Position numbers and translations under genes: made by a program
Assembly: GCA_964528845.1 (NCBI GenBank)
Contig: CAZGVE010000005.1
Coordinates: 1 to 64,000 of the forward strand
Origin: FEN-1191 sp964528845
GTDB taxonomy: Bacteria > Pseudomonadota > Gammaproteobacteria > Steroidobacterales > Steroidobacteraceae
Length of the DNA stretch: 64,000 nt
Direction of reading: 5' to 3'
Shown: in pieces, positions 1 through 7,451 of the stretch
Layout: each line of letters opens with the position of its first letter
Numbering within the stretch: the first letter of the stretch is position 1
Notes under the pieces: model-generated
The model's input: only the letters and a program-made list of their open reading frames with translations
Databases searched by the model: none
Told to the model about the DNA's origin: nothing

Positions 1-31
1 CCAACCCGGGGAGCCAAATCACCGTCCCAAG

Positions 32-76
32 CCGTCCCAGGGTGTCGCACCCGGTTCAAGTTGTGCGCGTAAGTGC
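32..76 (-). promoter_or_regulatory. Copy 1 of a 45-nt element, probable promoter/operator of a gene to the left
   Basis: This 45-nt stretch aligns without gaps to 2802-2846 with 34 identical positions, including a 9-nt block at one end (CCGTCCCAG) and CGTAAGTGC at the other. It lies past the 3' end of the transporter gene at 109-1476, so it would sit in front of a minus-strand gene beyond the window edge. The core is GCGC-GTAA-GTGC, an imperfect inverted repeat. Read as a shared regulator-binding site or promoter; the regulator is unknown. Confidence 0.45.
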
Positions 77-108
77 ATAATTTTTAACAAATAAATAAAC
101 GGCGTGGC

Positions 109-1476
109 TCAAGCCGAATCGCGGTCAAAGCCGTAGACCTCCGGCAGGATGAAAATCGCCGCCAGAAGCCCAATGACGGGAAAGATCGCCACCAATAACG
201 TGGCATTGGCCTGCCCGATCGCCGCGAACAGTGATGGAAACAGGAAGATGGCGAGAAATGACGGCAGCTTGACGAAGATATAGGCGAAGCCGCTTGCCGT
301 ACCGCGATACTCCGGCTTGGCGACCATGGTCGGAATGGTCATGCAGTTCGATGCGTCCCAATAGTGACCCCACAGCATGGCGGCGGCCGCGAAAGGCACG
401 ATGCCGATATGGTGGGTATAAAGCGCCCCGGCAGTAACGAGAAGCGATGCCAGCACGATGGAGAAGCCGGCGATGCTGATGCCACGCTGACCGATCTTCG
501 GTGTGATGAGCGGACCGACCCAGCCTGAAATGGCCGCAATGAAATAGAGAGCCATCGTGACGAGGTTGACGCCGATGATGGACGAGACCCCGACCATCAC
601 CATGAGCAAGGGAAGATAGAAGGCGAAGGTCGCGAATTCGCTTCCCTGTGCGAAACAGGCAATCCAGCCGTACACGCTGGCCCGCCAACGAATCGGATCC
701 TTGCGTAGTTCCGCGATGAACGCCGTCGGCCGCGGCCTTGGCACGACGGCATCCTCGTTGGGCAGCATTTCCAGGCTGTCACCGTACATCTTTTGGGTGA
801 TGCGCCTGGCCTCCCGAAAGCGTCCCTGGCGGACCAGCCAGATGGCGGTTTCCGGAAGGTCGTGCCGCAGGATCAGAATGATCAGCGCCGGCACTGCGCC
901 CAGGCCGAGCGTGACGCGCCAGATGCTCGGGTGCGGCATATCCACGAAGAGAAACAGCGCGATGACACCCAAGGTCAGTACCTGCCCTACGGCAAACATG
1001 AACTGCCAGCGGTTACCCATGACCTCCCGCTCGCCCTTCGGCATCGACTCCATGATGTAGGTGTAGCCGGTGGAAATATCGCTGCCGAGCGGAATACCGA
1101 GTATCAGGCGGATCACGGCCAGCCAGCCGACGGTTGGCGCGAAGGCCTGAAGAATTGCAAACACGATGAACATGATCATGGTCGCGAGGAACATCACTCG
1201 CCGCCCGATCTTGTCGGAGATCCAGCCGCCCAGCAGGGCTCCGATCACAGCGCCCCCCTGCGTCCCCGCGGCAGCCAGGCCCAGAAGCCAGGGATCGGGA
1301 TGAAACTGTTCCTTGATGAACACCAGCACGAAGGCGATTGAATACAGGTCCCAGGCCTCCACCAGGATGGAGGACATCATGAGCCAGCCGATCCGGCTGC
1401 TCTTTGGATTGTAGCGGGACACCAGGTGACGAACCGCGACATCCATGGCGGGTTGATGAGCCATCGCGCTGGTCAT
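109..1476 (-). CDS. MFS transporter, probable sugar-acid/carboxylate:H+ symporter
   Basis: A 455-residue major facilitator superfamily permease with about 12 membrane segments. The signature GGWISDKIGRRVMFL between segments 2 and 3 is the classic MFS loop. The reading frame extends further upstream, but the ATG at 1476 (MTSAMAHQ) is chosen because it follows the stop of the dehydratase gene by 5 nt and has GAGGTG upstream, whereas the longer N-terminus is Arg/Ser-rich and non-hydrophobic. It is the second gene of a two-gene operon with an enolase-superfamily dehydratase, so it most likely imports that enzyme's substrate, an aldonate or uronate-type sugar acid. The substrate is inferred from context only. 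Confidence 0.85.
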   Translation of the reverse strand: MTSAMAHQPAMDVAVRHLVSRYNPKSSRIGWLMMSSILVEAWDLYSIAFVLVFIKEQFHPDPWLLGLAAAGTQGGAVIGALLGGWISDKIGRRVMFLATMIMFIVFAILQAFAPTVGWLAVIRLILGIPLGSDISTGYTYIMESMPKGEREVMGNRWQFMFAVGQVLTLGVIALFLFVDMPHPSIWRVTLGLGAVPALIILILRHDLPETAIWLVRQGRFREARRITQKMYGDSLEMLPNEDAVVPRPRPTAFIAELRKDPIRWRASVYGWIACFAQGSEFATFAFYLPLLMVMVGVSSIIGVNLVTMALYFIAAISGWVGPLITPKIGQRGISIAGFSIVLASLLVTAGALYTHHIGIVPFAAAAMLWGHYWDASNCMTIPTMVAKPEYRGTASGFAYIFVKLPSFLAIFLFPSLFAAIGQANATLLVAIFPVIGLLAAIFILPEVYGFDRDSA

Positions 1477-1481
1477 TGAGG

Positions 1482-2678
1482 TCACACCTCGCTGCGGCGG
1501 ACTACGAGGTCTGAGCGCGTGAAAACTGAAGGCAGGAGCTCCGTTCCCAGCCCCGGACCTTCCATCGGATACACAAAGCCGCCGCGAATCGGCGGCGTCG
1601 CGGTGACAAGCTCCCGATACCAGCCAGTGTAGAACGCGCGCACCGACTCCTGGATCAGCGTATTGGGCTGGCTGAACGCCGCGTGCACCGCGGCGGCGAA
1701 ACTGACCGGGCCGGTACAATCGTGCGGAGCAAATGGCTTCTGATAGGTGTCGGCGAGCGCGGCAATCTTGCGTCCTTCAGTCAGGCCACCGGTCCAGCTC
1801 AAGTCGACCATGACTATTCCTATCGCATCGCGATCCAGCATTTCCTTGTACGTCCACCGCGAGCCGAGCGTTTCGCTGGCACAGACTGGCACATGCGTCG
1901 AGCGCGCATACTCCGCCAGCGCCTGGCTTGAATTCATACGGATCGGATCCTCGTACCATGCCGGCTCATACGCTTCCAGAATCCGTGCAATACGTTTTGC
2001 AGTGGTGAGATTCCACAGCGAATGAAACTCCACCATGATGTCCATGCGATCGCCGACGCGCTTGCGGATCAGCTCGAACGGCCGTATCGCCGCCTTGAGC
2101 TGCTCAGTGGAGATGTCCACGCCCGCGTTCTGTCTCGCGGCGGGATCAAAGGGCCATATCTTCATCGCGTCGATGCCGTTCTCGAGCAGATTCTCGGCCA
2201 GAGCGCCTGCGTCCGTCGTGAAGGCATTGAGGTCCTCGTAGAGACCGTCGCCGCCAAGGTTCCAGGTGTTGACGGGACGGATATCGCGATTGCGGACGTA
2301 CTGGTAGCCGGCGCAGGTGTTGTAGACACGCAGCTTGTCGTGACACAGGCCGCCTAGCAGCTGGTGCACGGGCTGATTCACCACCTTGCCGTACAAGTCC
2401 CACAGGGCGATGTCAATGGCGGAGGCAGCTCGATACTCGGTGCCGGTGCTCGACTGTGCCAGCGGCAGATCGACGAGCTCCCGGTTGATGGCTTCGATCC
2501 GCAGGGGATCGCGCCCAAGCAGGCGAATCGCGAGCGTGTCGTGGATGTGCGCGGCCACGGCACCCGCGCCGTAAAACGTCTCCCCAAGGCCGATGAATCC
2601 GGCGTCGGTATGGAGGCGAACCCAGATGACGTTTTCGAATTCTCGAGTGTAGAGAGTCTCGACGCCGATTATCTTCAT
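1482..2678 (-). CDS. Mandelate racemase/muconate lactonizing (enolase superfamily) protein, probable sugar-acid dehydratase
   Basis: A 398-residue enolase-superfamily enzyme. An N-terminal capping domain (about residues 1-115) precedes a TIM barrel. Metal ligands are Glu217 (VEFHS), Glu243 (YEDP) and Glu269 (SETL), spaced 26 and 26 residues as in acid-sugar dehydratases. Lys173 (MKIWPFD) and His319 (APHD) are candidate catalytic residues. The start is the ATG at 2678 (MKIIGVETLY), which has AAAGGTC upstream and matches where the family normally begins; the frame runs on to 2735 without homology. It is the first gene of a pair with an MFS transporter and is preceded by the 45-nt element. Family assignment is firm; the exact substrate is not. 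Confidence 0.85.
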   Translation of the reverse strand: MKIIGVETLYTREFENVIWVRLHTDAGFIGLGETFYGAGAVAAHIHDTLAIRLLGRDPLRIEAINRELVDLPLAQSSTGTEYRAASAIDIALWDLYGKVVNQPVHQLLGGLCHDKLRVYNTCAGYQYVRNRDIRPVNTWNLGGDGLYEDLNAFTTDAGALAENLLENGIDAMKIWPFDPAARQNAGVDISTEQLKAAIRPFELIRKRVGDRMDIMVEFHSLWNLTTAKRIARILEAYEPAWYEDPIRMNSSQALAEYARSTHVPVCASETLGSRWTYKEMLDRDAIGIVMVDLSWTGGLTEGRKIAALADTYQKPFAPHDCTGPVSFAAAVHAAFSQPNTLIQESVRAFYTGWYRELVTATPPIRGGFVYPMEGPGLGTELLPSVFTRSDLVVRRSEV

Positions 2679-2801
2679 CGCGGCTGTTGACCTTTTCTCA
2701 TCGAAGTCCGGCTCACGACCCCGCTCCGGAGCCAAATTACCCGATCGTGCTGCTCAATGCGCCGGAACAGAGCCAGCTGCGATCGCTGGCACTCCCCCGA
2801 A

Positions 2802-2846
2802 CCGTCCCAGCGTCTTAGACCCCGCTCATATTATGCACGTAAGTGC
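2802..2846 (-). promoter_or_regulatory. Copy 2 of the 45-nt element, in front of the dehydratase/MFS operon
   Basis: This copy lies 124 nt upstream of the dehydratase start and matches the left-edge copy at 34 of 45 positions with no gaps. It contains GCAC-GTAA-GTGC, a perfect 4-bp inverted repeat with a 4-nt centre. On the coding strand this is followed by GCATAATAT, which could serve as a -10 region. Repetition in front of two separate minus-strand units suggests a common regulator. Confidence 0.5.
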
Positions 2847-2901
2847 TTGCTTTAGAATCAATAATCTTAGCGCCACGCCCCATCGGATGCCGTAATCGCC
2901 A

Positions 2902-4305
2902 CTATCTGGAGTGCGTATTGCCCTCCTGGTCGGCCGATGCGGCCGTGACGCGCCAGATGACGTTTCCGACGTCATCGGCCACGAGCAGCGCGCCACGCCG
3001 GTCGATCACCACTCCGACCGGTCGACCCCAGGCTGTGCCCTCCGGGCTGATGAAACCGCCCAATACCTCCATCGGCACTCCAGTCGGCTGGCCGGCGCTG
3101 AAAGCCACGAACACCACACGGTAGCCGCTACGGGGCCGTCGGTTCCACGATCCGTGTTCGCCGATGAACATGCCGTTTGCGTAGGCCAGCGGGAGCTTGT
3201 TGCCGGCCGCTGAGACGAGCCCGAGCGCGGCTACGTGGGACCCGAGCGCATAGTCGGGCACGACGGCATCGGCCACGAGATCCGGGCGCTGCGGCTTGGG
3301 CCGCGTATCGAGATGCTGGCCGTAATAGCTGTAGGGCCAGCCGTAAAAGGCGCCACTATGGACCGAAGTGAGGTAGTCGGGCACGAGGTCATTGCCGAGT
3401 TCGTCGCGCTCGTTGACCACCGTCCACAGCAGCCGACTCTCGGGCTCCCAGGCCATGCCATTGGGATTGCGCAGTCCGGAGGCCAGGATCTTATGGTCGC
3501 CGCTCGCGAGATCGACCGACCAGATGGCGGCGCGGTCCGCTTCGACCTGCATACCCGACTCGCCGACATTGCTGTTGGACCCGACAGTCACATACAGCGT
3601 AGCGCCATCGGTACTCGCCAGCAGGTTCTTGGTCCAATGGTGGTTGATCGGGCCCGCCGGCAGGGCCAGCACTTCGACGCCTGGCGCTGCAATGTGCGTC
3701 TCGCCAGTCGCGTACGGGAACTGCAGCACCGCATCGGTGTTCGCGACGTAGAGCCGGTCGCCGACCAAGGCCATGCCGAAGGGCGAGTGCAGCCCGTCGA
3801 TGAGCACGGAGCGGAAGTCGGCCACGCCAGAACCTGTCGTGTCACGCAGCAGCGTGATGCGATTCGCGCTGGGCGCGCCCGCTCCGGCCCGCTTCATCAC
3901 CCAGGCCATGATCTTGCGCTTGATTCCGCGGCTATTGCCAGGTTCCTGCGGACCGTTGGTCTCGGCCACGAGCATGTCGCCATTGGGCAGTTGGTATAGC
4001 CAGCGGGGGTGATCCAGATCGCGCGCAAAGGCTGAGACGGCCAGCCCGTGCGCGGGCACGGGCGCGCTCCCGGACGGCCAACCCACCGCTCGGGCGATAT
4101 GCACCGTCGGGATCAGGTCATGGGCCGGATGAGGTAGCGCGGGGTTTGGACCGACCCGGGCCGCTTCGGGGAGAGTGGGTGACGAACTGCACGCGCCGAG
4201 GATCAGCAATTGCGCGACGGTGACCAAGAGCAGGCTGCGTCGCCACGTGAGACCGCGCAGCGTCAATACATCAGGCAGAATAACTTGACTCCTCATCCAT
4301 ATCAT
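2902..4305 (-). CDS. Lipoprotein of the PQQ-dependent L-sorbosone dehydrogenase / soluble aldose dehydrogenase family
   Basis: About 467 residues. An N-terminal signal with lipobox LILGAC (Cys39) predicts a lipid-anchored periplasmic protein. The rest is a six-bladed beta-propeller of the glucose/sorbosone dehydrogenase type, with characteristic stretches HSPFGMAL, LRNPNGMAWEPES, LGSHVAALGL and FIGEHGSWNRRPRSGY. Family members use PQQ to oxidise aldoses or sorbosone and pass electrons to the respiratory chain. The start could be the ATG at 4305 or at 4296; neither has a strong Shine-Dalgarno. It lies upstream of the dehydratase/MFS pair on the same strand, separated by about 220 nt with its own regulatory element. 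No PQQ biosynthesis genes are in the window. Confidence 0.8.
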   Translation of the reverse strand: MIWMRSQVILPDVLTLRGLTWRRSLLLVTVAQLLILGACSSSPTLPEAARVGPNPALPHPAHDLIPTVHIARAVGWPSGSAPVPAHGLAVSAFARDLDHPRWLYQLPNGDMLVAETNGPQEPGNSRGIKRKIMAWVMKRAGAGAPSANRITLLRDTTGSGVADFRSVLIDGLHSPFGMALVGDRLYVANTDAVLQFPYATGETHIAAPGVEVLALPAGPINHHWTKNLLASTDGATLYVTVGSNSNVGESGMQVEADRAAIWSVDLASGDHKILASGLRNPNGMAWEPESRLLWTVVNERDELGNDLVPDYLTSVHSGAFYGWPYSYYGQHLDTRPKPQRPDLVADAVVPDYALGSHVAALGLVSAAGNKLPLAYANGMFIGEHGSWNRRPRSGYRVVFVAFSAGQPTGVPMEVLGGFISPEGTAWGRPVGVVIDRRGALLVADDVGNVIWRVTAASADQEGNTHSR

Positions 4306-4523
4306 CCGTTGGAATGTCGTTCATCCTGCTGCACATTGCGCCATGCATCCGTGCGTCAGCGTACAGGTCTGGCCCAGATCCGCTCCTGCATCGGCCAGCA
4401 CCATGACCGCGAACGCCGCGAAAGCGCGCCGGCGCACGGATCTCGCAGACCCGCGACGCTAGGGTCTTCAATCGACGGTCGCTACCCTGCGGGACCCGAG
4501 GGATATAGAGAGGAACAGGAATC

Positions 4524-5273
4524 TTGCACACGCCCGACGGTTCGAATTGCCTGACTGACTTCCCGCTCACAGCGAAGTACGACCCGCGCTGGGTGGCCGA
4601 GAACGCTCTTGGTGAGAATGCGCTGTGCCAGGCCGAATACCTTGCGCGCCATTTGCCATTCCACGCCGGCATGCGCATTCTGGAACTCGGCTGCGGCAAA
4701 GCCACCAGTTCGATATTTCTTGCTCGCGAATATGGGGTCCAGGTCTGGGCCGTGGATGAGACCGTGTCGCCCAGCGACAACCGCCAGCGCTGCATCGCGC
4801 TGGATCCAGATTCCCAGGTATTCCCGCTGCGCGCCGATGCCCGCCGCCTGCCATTCGCAAACGAGTTCTTCGATGCCGTCATCGGCATCGACTCCTTCCT
4901 GTACTTTGCGACGGACGAGCGCTACCTCGGCTACCTTGCTCCCTTCATCAAGCCGCGCGGCTACATCGGCATGGTCGACATCGGATTCACGCGCGAAGTA
5001 CCTTCGGTGGCGCACGCACCGGAGTACCTCCGCCCGGAGTTCGCCGAGCACTGGTCGTATGTCCACACCCTGCCCTGGTGGCGCCAACACTGGGAAAAGA
5101 CCGGCCTGGTTGATGTGCAGTACGCGGAACTCCTGCCGCAGAGTGATGAACTGCTCCGCGACTACATAAGGGACCGGCCGCCCGCGCAAGCGGAAGACTC
5201 GATCATGCGCGCCTCACGCAGCGACAACGATGGATTGATTTCCCTGTTCTGCCTGGTGGCTCGCAAGCGTTGA
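4524..5273 (+). CDS. Class I SAM-dependent methyltransferase
   Basis: A 249-residue Rossmann-fold methyltransferase. Motif I is ILELGCGKATSS (residues about 52-63), followed by an acidic residue in VWAVDE and the motif LRADARRLPFANEFFDAVIG. This resembles small-molecule (C/N/O) methyltransferases of the UbiE type. The start codon is TTG at 4524; it is preferred because AGAGGAACAGGA lies just upstream and the first in-frame ATG falls inside motif I. It is a single gene, ending 12 nt from a convergent gene. The substrate cannot be inferred. Confidence 0.8.
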   Translation: MHTPDGSNCLTDFPLTAKYDPRWVAENALGENALCQAEYLARHLPFHAGMRILELGCGKATSSIFLAREYGVQVWAVDETVSPSDNRQRCIALDPDSQVFPLRADARRLPFANEFFDAVIGIDSFLYFATDERYLGYLAPFIKPRGYIGMVDIGFTREVPSVAHAPEYLRPEFAEHWSYVHTLPWWRQHWEKTGLVDVQYAELLPQSDELLRDYIRDRPPAQAEDSIMRASRSDNDGLISLFCLVARKR

Positions 5274-5285
5274 CTGCGTCTGTCC

Positions 5286-5861
5286 TCACGACTTGTGGTA
5301 CTGACTCTTCGCATCCGCGACACAGGAGTCCCTCGTGGATCCTGCGAAAGCGTTGCACTTTTCGATGGCTACTTTGTAGTCCGCATCCCGTATGTCGGAG
5401 TTCGCATCCTGGCGTGCTTCGATCTGCTTGGCGGCCTGATCATTTGACGAATCGGTCGTTACCCGATCGACGGCAGCATCCGCCTTGCCTCTGACCAGCG
5501 CGGCTTCCGCTTCCTGAACGCACACGTCATTGCGATTTCCCGCCAGATTGCCGCATTGGGCCTTGGCTATTTCATAGGTGGCCTGTGCATGCGCTACACG
5601 GGCGCTCTCACGAGCAGACGAGGTGCCCTGGTACGTCGCCTCGGCATCGGCTTTGGCAATATTGCTCCTGCCTTTCGCGCGCGCTATGCATACATCTTTG
5701 CCCACTCCATTCAGTGCGGCGCAGGCCGCCTCCTCTGTCTTGTACTGAGTTTCGGCGCTTGCCTTCGCGCCGGTGTAGACATCCTTGGAGGATTGCGCGA
5801 GAACGGCCGTGGATAGCATCAGTCCCGCGGCAAGGCAGATCGTGGTGTTGAGCTTGGACAT
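5286..5861 (-). CDS. Secreted protein with three Cys-x10-Cys repeats
   Basis: A 191-residue exported protein; the signal peptide ends near LSTAVLAQ. The ATG at 5861 (MSKLNTT) has AGGAG upstream and is chosen over the longer frame. The mature part is Ala/Lys/Glu-rich and helical, with three related units, each a Cys pair spaced by ten residues: Cys47/58, Cys103/114 and Cys169/180, with a shared pattern C-x2-[LF]-x-G-x3-[RK]D-x-C-x3-A. Long helices between the pairs suggest a helical-hairpin repeat protein pinned by disulfides. Function unknown. The next gene on the same strand is a PRC-barrel protein, a pairing often seen among envelope-stress genes. Confidence 0.75.
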   Translation of the reverse strand: MSKLNTTICLAAGLMLSTAVLAQSSKDVYTGAKASAETQYKTEEAACAALNGVGKDVCIARAKGRSNIAKADAEATYQGTSSARESARVAHAQATYEIAKAQCGNLAGNRNDVCVQEAEAALVRGKADAAVDRVTTDSSNDQAAKQIEARQDANSDIRDADYKVAIEKCNAFAGSTRDSCVADAKSQYHKS

Positions 5862-6108
5862 ATGAACTCCTGAGAGTAACAATGGCGCATCCCTGCCAGC
5901 ACATTCGGCCCGCAAGGCGGCTGGTCAACGCGCATCGTGATTGCCGCGTCGGGCCGCGTCTGTTCGATGACGTACAAATCTGCATCGATCTCTGGGCTGG
6001 CTGGCGTGCCTGTCCTTTTGCTGTGCGGCGTCCAGCCGGGAACGGACGTGGTGCCCGTTCCCCGCCGGATTGCTCACGGGCTGCGGCAGGACTCGAATTG
6101 CCGCAGAG

Positions 6109-6477
6109 CTAGTTCCAGTAGCTGGTCGTCTTGTAGTAGCTGTCCACCGTGCGCCCGTAAGCAGGTGTCCACTCAAACTCCGATGCACCGTCATAGTTTG
6201 GCGCATCCTGAAGCTTCTTCTTGTCCATGTTGATCACATAGCCTGCCATCAGCGTGTCGTACTTCAATGTTGACCACGGTAGCGGGTGATGCTTCTCGTT
6301 CATCCCGAGAAATCCGCCGAATGACATGACCGCATAGATCGCTTGTCCGGTGATCTTGTCGATCATGACGTCCTCGACGGTACCGAGCTTTTCGCCCGCG
6401 AGGTTATAGACACTCGTGCCATCCACCTTATCGGCGGCAATGAGATTGCCGGCAGTGTTCGACGTGGCTTCGTTCAT
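6109..6477 (-). CDS. PRC-barrel domain protein
   Basis: A 122-residue soluble protein with one PRC-barrel domain over about residues 12-95. Typical features are VYNLAGEKLGTVEDVMID near the start, YAVMSFGGFLGMNEKHHPLPW in the middle, and a strand closing at MAGYVINM. PRC-barrel proteins of this kind are stress or photosynthesis-adaptor proteins; a binding partner cannot be inferred. The ATG at 6477 has GAGGAT 9 nt upstream. The upstream region is cut by a 100-N gap 45 nt away, so promoter and operon neighbours are unknown. Confidence 0.85.
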   Translation of the reverse strand: MNEATSNTAGNLIAADKVDGTSVYNLAGEKLGTVEDVMIDKITGQAIYAVMSFGGFLGMNEKHHPLPWSTLKYDTLMAGYVINMDKKKLQDAPNYDGASEFEWTPAYGRTVDSYYKTTSYWN

Positions 6478-6522
6478 ATTGGATAATCCTCTATCGTTTT
6501 AAGCAGCAGACGCTGATCGCGC

Positions 6523-6622
6523 NNNNNNNNNNNNNNNNNNNNNNNNNNNNNNNNNNNNNNNNNNNNNNNNNNNNNNNNNNNNNNNNNNNNNNNNNNNNNN
6601 NNNNNNNNNNNNNNNNNNNNNN
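6523..6622. other. Assembly gap of 100 N
   Basis: Exactly 100 undetermined bases, the conventional placeholder length, so the true distance is unknown. It hides the promoter of the PRC-barrel gene and anything downstream of the VPL-CTERM gene. Confidence 0.95.
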
Positions 6623-6688
6623 GCACAATATTGGCCGCAGTGCTCCGCGTCCGTTCGGCAGCAGACGAAGGGACCAGAATCCGGAGGG

Positions 6689-7234
6689 CTATCCCGATAC
6701 GCGGGCTATCGCAGCAAGGCCGCCGAGAGCAGTCACCAACAGCCACAGGGAGGCGGGCAGCGGGACTGGCGTCAGCGTGAACGTGCCACCTGTCAGTTCA
6801 ACCGCGGGGATGGACGCGCTCCCCGCACGGTAGCTCTGCGAGAACGCCGCGTCGAAATACAGGTTTATGGTGTCACCGAGGCCGGGCGGTGTGCTCGCGA
6901 GCGAGAAGGCGATGCCGTTGTTGTCGATATACGTCGGCGTAACGTTGACGAGGTTATCGTTGCCGTACTGTCCGGTGTTGACCGGCAGCAGCCCACCGAT
7001 CGCAACGCCATCAAACGTTCCGGTAATCGACGTCAGCAGGAGGCCGGTGAAGCCGGTCTGGTTGAAATCAAATGAGTTCGACAGCGCGTCCTGCGTAACG
7101 AGCTGGCCTGAGCCGTAAAGCGATCCGCCACCCTGCAATGGGATCCCCGCGGTCCATCCAAAAGTCGCCGCACTCGCCAATGCCGGTGCGAATACCACGG
7201 TCAAAGCCAGCAAGACTCTCCTAGACGTCACCAT
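6689..7234 (-). CDS. VPL-CTERM (PEP-CTERM-like) exosorted secreted protein
   Basis: A 181-residue exported protein. The signal peptide ends near APALASA. The mature part is Gly/Asn/Thr-rich beta structure with no catalytic motif. The C-terminus is a sorting signal: VPLPASLWLLVTALGG, a hydrophobic segment, then a basic end (IARVSG). Such tails are recognised by exosortase, which cleaves and transfers the protein to the cell surface or extracellular polysaccharide. The start at 7234 (MVTSRRVLL) has AGGAG about 9 nt upstream. No exosortase gene is in the window. It is a possible surface or biofilm-matrix protein. Confidence 0.8.
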   Translation of the reverse strand: MVTSRRVLLALTVVFAPALASAATFGWTAGIPLQGGGSLYGSGQLVTQDALSNSFDFNQTGFTGLLLTSITGTFDGVAIGGLLPVNTGQYGNDNLVNVTPTYIDNNGIAFSLASTPPGLGDTINLYFDAAFSQSYRAGSASIPAVELTGGTFTLTPVPLPASLWLLVTALGGLAAIARVSG

Positions 7235-7406
7235 GCACAATTCTCCTGAATCCAGGCTCGTCATCTGTTGTCGCGCAGCAGATTATTTGCCTGACCGATT
7301 TCAGGAGAATTACGACCAGGCTAAGACTTGATAATGGACTCCGCCGGCACGCGGGACGCGCGCCCTAATTGGTGTCAGCAGCGCGTGTTGACAGCAGCGC
7401 GTGAAA

Positions 7407-7440
7407 ACGCCCGCATCGATCAGTCGATCGATGCGGGCGT
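7407..7440 (-). terminator. Strong hairpin, transcription terminator of the TonB receptor gene
   Basis: A perfect 15-bp stem (7407-7421 with 7426-7440) around the 4-nt loop AGTC. It starts 12 nt past the stop codon of the receptor gene and, read on the minus strand, is followed by TTTTC. This is a convincing intrinsic terminator. Confidence 0.85.
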
Positions 7441-7451
7441 ACGCTGTGGCA

